From contig JABFST010000505.1 in the NCBI GenBank assembly GCA_013140465.1, positions 1 through 9,574 of the forward strand: 9,574 bases of DNA, written 5' to 3'. Within the stretch, counting starts at the first letter, position 1; the number at the start of each line of letters is the position of its first letter. The position numbers and the translations under genes were made by a program. A model generated the notes under the pieces. That model searched no databases, was not told the DNA's origin, and saw only the letters and a program-made list of their open reading frames with translations. Shown here piece after piece: positions 7,266 to 9,574 of the stretch. The DNA comes from Methylococcaceae bacterium. Its GTDB lineage: Bacteria; Pseudomonadota; Gammaproteobacteria; Methylococcales; Methylomonadaceae.

Positions 7266-7451
7266 ATGTCAAAACCAACGATTACCCAAGTCATCCAGAG
7301 CGTTTTAGCGGCTTTTATTGGTGTGCAAAGTGAGGCGAACAGAAAGCATGCGTTTGAAAACGGGTCGCTTTTAACGTATGTAGTTGCGGGCTTGATTTTC
7401 ACCTTGCTGTTTATAGGTGTCATCGTGCTGTTGGTGTCGGCTGTACTCTAG
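7266..7451 (+). CDS. DUF2970 domain small membrane protein, 61 aa
   Basis: A DUF2970 protein, recognised from ITQVIQSVLAAFIGVQSEAN at the N-terminus followed by R..AFENGS and one long transmembrane helix (about residues 36-60, YVVAGLIFTLLFIGVIVLLV). The family is made of short, single-span inner-membrane proteins of unknown function, mostly in proteobacteria, and this length is typical. The amphipathic N-terminal part probably lies on the membrane surface. A strong ribosome site (TAGGAGA) precedes ATG 7266, a candidate promoter lies upstream and a perfect hairpin terminator follows 31 bases after the stop, so it is probably a single-gene transcript. Confidence 0.92.
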   Translation: MSKPTITQVIQSVLAAFIGVQSEANRKHAFENGSLLTYVVAGLIFTLLFIGVIVLLVSAVL

Positions 7452-7481
7452 CCTTGTGATTGCCAAACGCTAGCCCATAAA

Positions 7482-7508
7482 AAAAGCCCAAGCCAAGCTT
7501 GGGCTTTT
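7482..7508. terminator. Bidirectional intrinsic terminator
   Basis: A perfect 12-bp stem AAAAGCCCAAGC / GCTTGGGCTTTT with a CAA loop. A-rich sequence on the left and a T-run on the right let it work in both directions. It sits between the convergent DUF2970 gene (+) and the membrane-protein gene ending at 7531 (-). Confidence 0.92.
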
Positions 7509-7530
7509 GCTTTGAGTTTGGCCTAGCGTG

Positions 7531-7950
7531 TTATTCTGGCGATTTGAAGCTTTGCTTGATGTTTTGGAACATTTCTTTCAGGCCGCTGAACAAGTTGCCG
7601 ATAGAAAAGCTTTCTTGGGTGACAAACTTCAAGCGCACAAACGCAATTGCCACAAACCCAATAACAGAGGGCGAAAGCTCCAAATACAGTGACTTTAAGA
7701 TGCCGGAAAAGCCCAAGAAATCACCTTCGTTCTTTCTGTCTGCGCCTTGGATGGCTTCGTAGCCCGCGCCGCCTTCACTCGCACGAAAAGACTCTAAAAT
7801 GTAGATGTTGAGGTTGACCAACAAGGTTTGCAGGATAAAAAAGCCGATTGCGCCAATTGCAACCCACAGCAACACATTGTTTACTTTCGCTTTCATGGCG
7901 GACTGGTAAAACCAGAGGGCCACAAAAATCATCATCATACCGCTTATCAT
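7531..7950 (-). CDS. Predicted three-span membrane protein, 139 aa, unknown function
   Basis: I do not recognise a family. Hydrophobic segments lie at about residues 2-18 (MMMIFVALWFYQ), 25-52 (NNVLLWVAIGAIGFFILQTL and on) and 86-108 (SPSVIGFVAIAFVRL). A glycine-rich polar loop (ASEGGAGYEAIQGADRKNEG) lies between the second and third, and the C-terminal tail is basic/amphipathic (LFSGLKEMFQNIKQSFKSPE). ATG 7950 has a good ribosome site (AAGAAGGGG). It starts 32 nt after the stop of the secreted lipocalin-like protein on the same strand, so the two are probably cotranscribed and may act together at the cell envelope. Transcription probably ends at the shared hairpin 7482-7508. Confidence 0.8.
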   Translation of the reverse strand: MISGMMMIFVALWFYQSAMKAKVNNVLLWVAIGAIGFFILQTLLVNLNIYILESFRASEGGAGYEAIQGADRKNEGDFLGFSGILKSLYLELSPSVIGFVAIAFVRLKFVTQESFSIGNLFSGLKEMFQNIKQSFKSPE

Positions 7951-7982
7951 AAGTTATACCCCTTCTTAGTATTATAATTTTG

Positions 7983-8369
7983 TTATATTTTTGTTAGAAA
8001 ATAGTACAGGAATGGACATTTTAGGATCATTTTTGAGCCGTCTTTGTCAACCACCTTGCAGATTTCGTACTTTTCTTGTCCAGGCTTAGTCTGCTTTTTG
8101 AGTGCGCCGTTTTCGATAGCGTACTTAATGTCTATTTTCATTTCTTTGGTGCGGCCCACCGAATCGGTTGCCGTCTGTTTGAGCACGCCATCTCCCTTAA
8201 ACTCCCATTCGATGGTGACGGGTTTTTGCTCGCCATCCAACTTGGTTGCTTCTGCATACAGCTTCCATCTGCCCAGAATATCCGATTCATCTTGCAATGC
8301 AACCTCTGCACTGGCAGAAAACGCCCAGAACAGCGTCAACAACGGTAATATTTTAACGTATTTTTTCAT
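7983..8369 (-). CDS. Secreted lipocalin-like small protein, 128 aa
   Basis: A clear Sec signal peptide (MKKYVKILPLLTLFWAFSAS, then Ala21) ends in an A-S-A motif, with predicted cleavage after residue 21. The mature part of about 107 residues is rich in beta-strand patterns and begins with a Gly-x-Trp (residues 33-35, ILGRWKLY), as in lipocalin-like domains. WEFKGDGVLKQTATDS and the following strands fit a small beta-barrel. Two cysteines (104 and 118) could form a periplasmic disulfide. ATG 8369 has AGGGG upstream. It is the first gene of a probable pair with the membrane protein at 7531-7950. Ligand and role are unknown, and the lipocalin assignment is by pattern only. Confidence 0.75.
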   Translation of the reverse strand: MKKYVKILPLLTLFWAFSASAEVALQDESDILGRWKLYAEATKLDGEQKPVTIEWEFKGDGVLKQTATDSVGRTKEMKIDIKYAIENGALKKQTKPGQEKYEICKVVDKDGSKMILKCPFLYYFLTKI

Positions 8370-8413
8370 TATTATTATGCCCCTAATCGCTCAGCTCTAA
8401 AAACAGGACTCCA

Positions 8414-8442
8414 ACTATAACACATCGCCAATCCAGCTTTAA
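8414..8442 (-). promoter_or_regulatory. Possible promoter for the lipocalin-like/membrane protein pair
   Basis: On the minus strand TTAAAG (8437-8442) and TATAGT (8414-8419) are 17 bases apart, about 45 bases before the start codon at 8369. The -35 is poor (three of six), so this is only a candidate. Confidence 0.35.
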
Positions 8443-8467
8443 CAACATTAGTCAGGAATATTTGCTA

Positions 8468-8487
8468 TCCCCTACTATTTTAGGGGA
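8468..8487. promoter_or_regulatory. Operator-like inverted repeat TCCCCTA-n6-TAGGGGA
   Basis: A perfect 7-bp dyad with a CTATTT spacer, ending 15 bases upstream of the -35 of the promoter for the 43-residue gene. Position and symmetry fit an activator-binding site. There is no T-run on the plus strand. It could also form a weak hairpin in a transcript. Confidence 0.4.
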
Positions 8488-8502
8488 CATCAACAATAAG
8501 CC

Positions 8503-8530
8503 TTGACTTTAACGTTGCCTAAAGTATGAT
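8503..8530 (+). promoter_or_regulatory. Strong sigma70 promoter for the 43-residue gene
   Basis: TTGACT (8503-8508) and TATGAT (8525-8530) are separated by 16 bases, each matching consensus in five of six positions. Expected transcription start is near 8537, giving a leader of roughly 63 bases that contains a small dyad (TGCTA 8543-8547, TAGCA 8555-8559) before the ribosome site. Confidence 0.72.
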
Positions 8531-8599
8531 GCAACTTCCGCTTGCTATGAAACTTAGCATTTTCTCAAATATAAAAACTATTAGGTAGGAGACACATAC

Positions 8600-8731
8600 A
8601 TGGGATTTATTTTAGACCTGACTGAAACATTAAAAACACCAGCTGGCATGGTCGGTGCTGTTGTCGTTGTTGGTGCTGTATACGCCCTTTTGAAATGGGT
8701 ATTTGCTGAGCATCCAGACGACGAAAAATAA
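8600..8731 (+). CDS. Small single-span membrane protein, 43 aa
   Basis: A short gene that length cut-offs would miss. ATG 8600 follows a strong ribosome site (GTAGGAGA, about 7 nt spacing) and the frame ends at TAA 8729-8731. The protein has a polar N-terminus (MGFILDLTETLKTPAG), one hydrophobic helix at about residues 17-36 (MVGAVVVVGAVYALLKWVFA) and a charged tail EHPDDEK. I recognise no family. Support comes from context: it has its own near-consensus promoter upstream and a strong intrinsic terminator 31 bases downstream, so it is a stand-alone transcription unit whose only evident product is this peptide. It could be a regulatory or structural inner-membrane microprotein. A toxin of the small hydrophobic type is less likely, since no antisense RNA promoter is evident. 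Confidence 0.8.
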   Translation: MGFILDLTETLKTPAGMVGAVVVVGAVYALLKWVFAEHPDDEK

Positions 8732-8761
8732 GCGCAACCTGTCGGTTTCGGTTAAACAATT

Positions 8762-8808
8762 AGGCCGCTAAACTTCCCGATTGGGTGTTTAGCGGCCTTA
8801 TTTTTTTT
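8762..8808 (+). terminator. Intrinsic terminator after the 43-residue gene
   Basis: A 12-bp stem AGGCCGCTAAAC (8762-8773) / GTTTAGCGGCCT (8787-8798) with an extra CCC/GGG pairing inside the loop, followed by TA and eight T residues (8801-8808). A very strong rho-independent signal. Confidence 0.93.
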
Positions 8809-8849
8809 AGCGGCAGAGAAAATTTCAGCACTTTTAGCCCGCAAAGCAT

Positions 8850-8855
8850 TATAAT
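8850..8855 (+). promoter_or_regulatory. Consensus -10 box before the HTTM gene
   Basis: TATAAT lies 22 bases before the ATG at 8877, with no good -35 at 16-18 bases upstream. If used, transcription would start about 15 bases before the start codon, leaving a very short leader and no obvious Shine-Dalgarno. Confidence 0.4.
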
Positions 8856-8876
8856 TTACACATTTTCTTTAATGAA

Positions 8877-9574
8877 ATGTATAAATTCATCATCTCCCAA
8901 CTCTTAAGGCTGCAAGCCAAGCAAGTCCCCGCAACAGGCGTAGGCATTTTTCGTGTGCTTTATGGTTTGGTTGCTTTGCAGGAAATTATTTTCTTGCTGT
9001 ATTTCAATCATTTAATATTCGACCCCATCCCCTACATCGATGTCGAATTCCCGATGATCCCGTTTTTTTTATGCCTATGGGCCATCGTTGCCAGTTTTAT
9101 CGTGGTGGGCTACCGCTACCAATTTGCGGTAATCAGCAACTATATTTTCTGGATAGTGTTAGTCAACTTTACCCCGATGCAACGCGATTTTGATGGCGGA
9201 TTTGATTCGTTCATGACTGGGATAGGTTTTTTTCTGTTGTTTATGCCCGCAGACCGCGCCTTTGCGATCGATCAGCTAAGGCTTAAGCTAAGTACACCGT
9301 TTAGGCATTACGCCAGCTACCCTAAGGCTACCGTCACCAGCTTGGCCTATTATTTGCCAGTACTGATTTGCTTGGGGTTTTTGTATTTTGATTCCGCGAT
9401 CCACAAGCTGTTTGCCGAACATTGGCGGAATGGCCTTGGGAGTTGGTTGCCGTCTACCCAGCCGTATTATGTGTCGGCTATCGACATGTCGCCCTTGCTG
9501 AATATCTAGTGGTTGCAAAAAACCCTCGGCTACACGGTGTTGGTGTTTCAGTTTACGTTTTTGTTTTTGTTTTC
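8877..9574 (+). pseudogene. HTTM domain (gamma-carboxylase-like) membrane protein, in-frame TAG, runs off the window
   Basis: Recognised as an HTTM protein, a multi-span family related to vitamin K-dependent gamma-glutamyl carboxylase. The N-terminal GVGIFRVLYGLVALQEIIFL, the FDPIPYID segment, NFTPMQRDFDGGFDSFMTGI and the YFDSAIHKLFAEHWRNGLGS motif are all present. Lys177 sits in the context that resembles the carboxylase active-site region. After 210 residues (LSPLLNI-type segment) a TAG at 9507-9509 interrupts the frame, but the same frame continues without a stop to the end of the window (WLQKTLGYTVLVFQFTFLFL), which is what family members have at this point. A single base change from GAG or CAG would explain it, so this is a nonsense mutation, a sequencing error or suppression. 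Strictly, the open frame is 8877-9509. Bacterial HTTM substrates are mostly unknown. Start at ATG 8877 gives the expected N-terminus despite a weak ribosome site. Confidence 0.85.

Noticed and set aside
8044..8400. Plus-strand frame of 118 codons over the lipocalin-like gene
   Set aside because: It is antisense to a gene with a clear signal peptide and ribosome site, and its translation shows no domain.
1..9574. CRISPR array, tRNA or rRNA genes
   Set aside because: No regularly spaced direct repeats, cloverleaf-like segments or rRNA-like sequence were noticed on reading both strands.

Overview
The window looks like a chromosomal segment of a gammaproteobacterium. The evidence is a full-length E. 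coli-type cobalamin-dependent methionine synthase, a DUF2970 protein (mostly a proteobacterial family), sigma70-type promoters and intrinsic terminators. The HTTM-family protein and the palindromic repeats would suit a methanotroph-like lineage (Methylococcales), but that placement is a guess from general familiarity.

Positions 1-1147 are accessory and partly decayed. They hold a compact palindromic element (8-103) with two hairpins whose loops are complementary, and a pair of facing inverted repeats (122-229). Next come a DUF2442 gene and a frameshifted DUF4160 gene, both on the minus strand, then about 380 bases without a gene that contain a double-hairpin repeat. Positions 1148-3467 carry three closely packed minus-strand genes: a small antitoxin-like protein, an SMC/OLD-like AAA ATPase, and a protein with the acidic residues of a TOPRIM-like nuclease. 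The ATPase and TOPRIM-like genes are 4 nt apart and look like a two-gene anti-phage module of the general PARIS/OLD/AbiL type, though not clearly a named system. They follow metH on the same strand with gaps of only 24, 24 and 4 nt and no visible terminator, so they may be transcribed with it.

Positions 3492-7172 are metH (minus), complete with zinc, pterin, cobalamin and AdoMet-reactivation motifs. It is divergent from a small DUF2970 membrane protein (7266-7451), which ends in a perfect 12-bp hairpin terminator shared with the convergent pair behind it. That pair (minus) is a secreted lipocalin-like protein (7983-8369) followed by a three-helix membrane protein (7531-7950).

Positions 8370-9574 hold a tiny stand-alone gene for a 43-residue single-span membrane protein, with its own dyad, promoter and strong terminator. 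The window ends inside an HTTM (vitamin K-dependent gamma-carboxylase-like) gene whose frame is interrupted by an in-frame TAG.

The most interesting points are the ATPase/TOPRIM-like module with its altered Walker B motif and AT-rich central domain, the complementary-loop palindrome at the left edge, and the isolated 43-residue protein.
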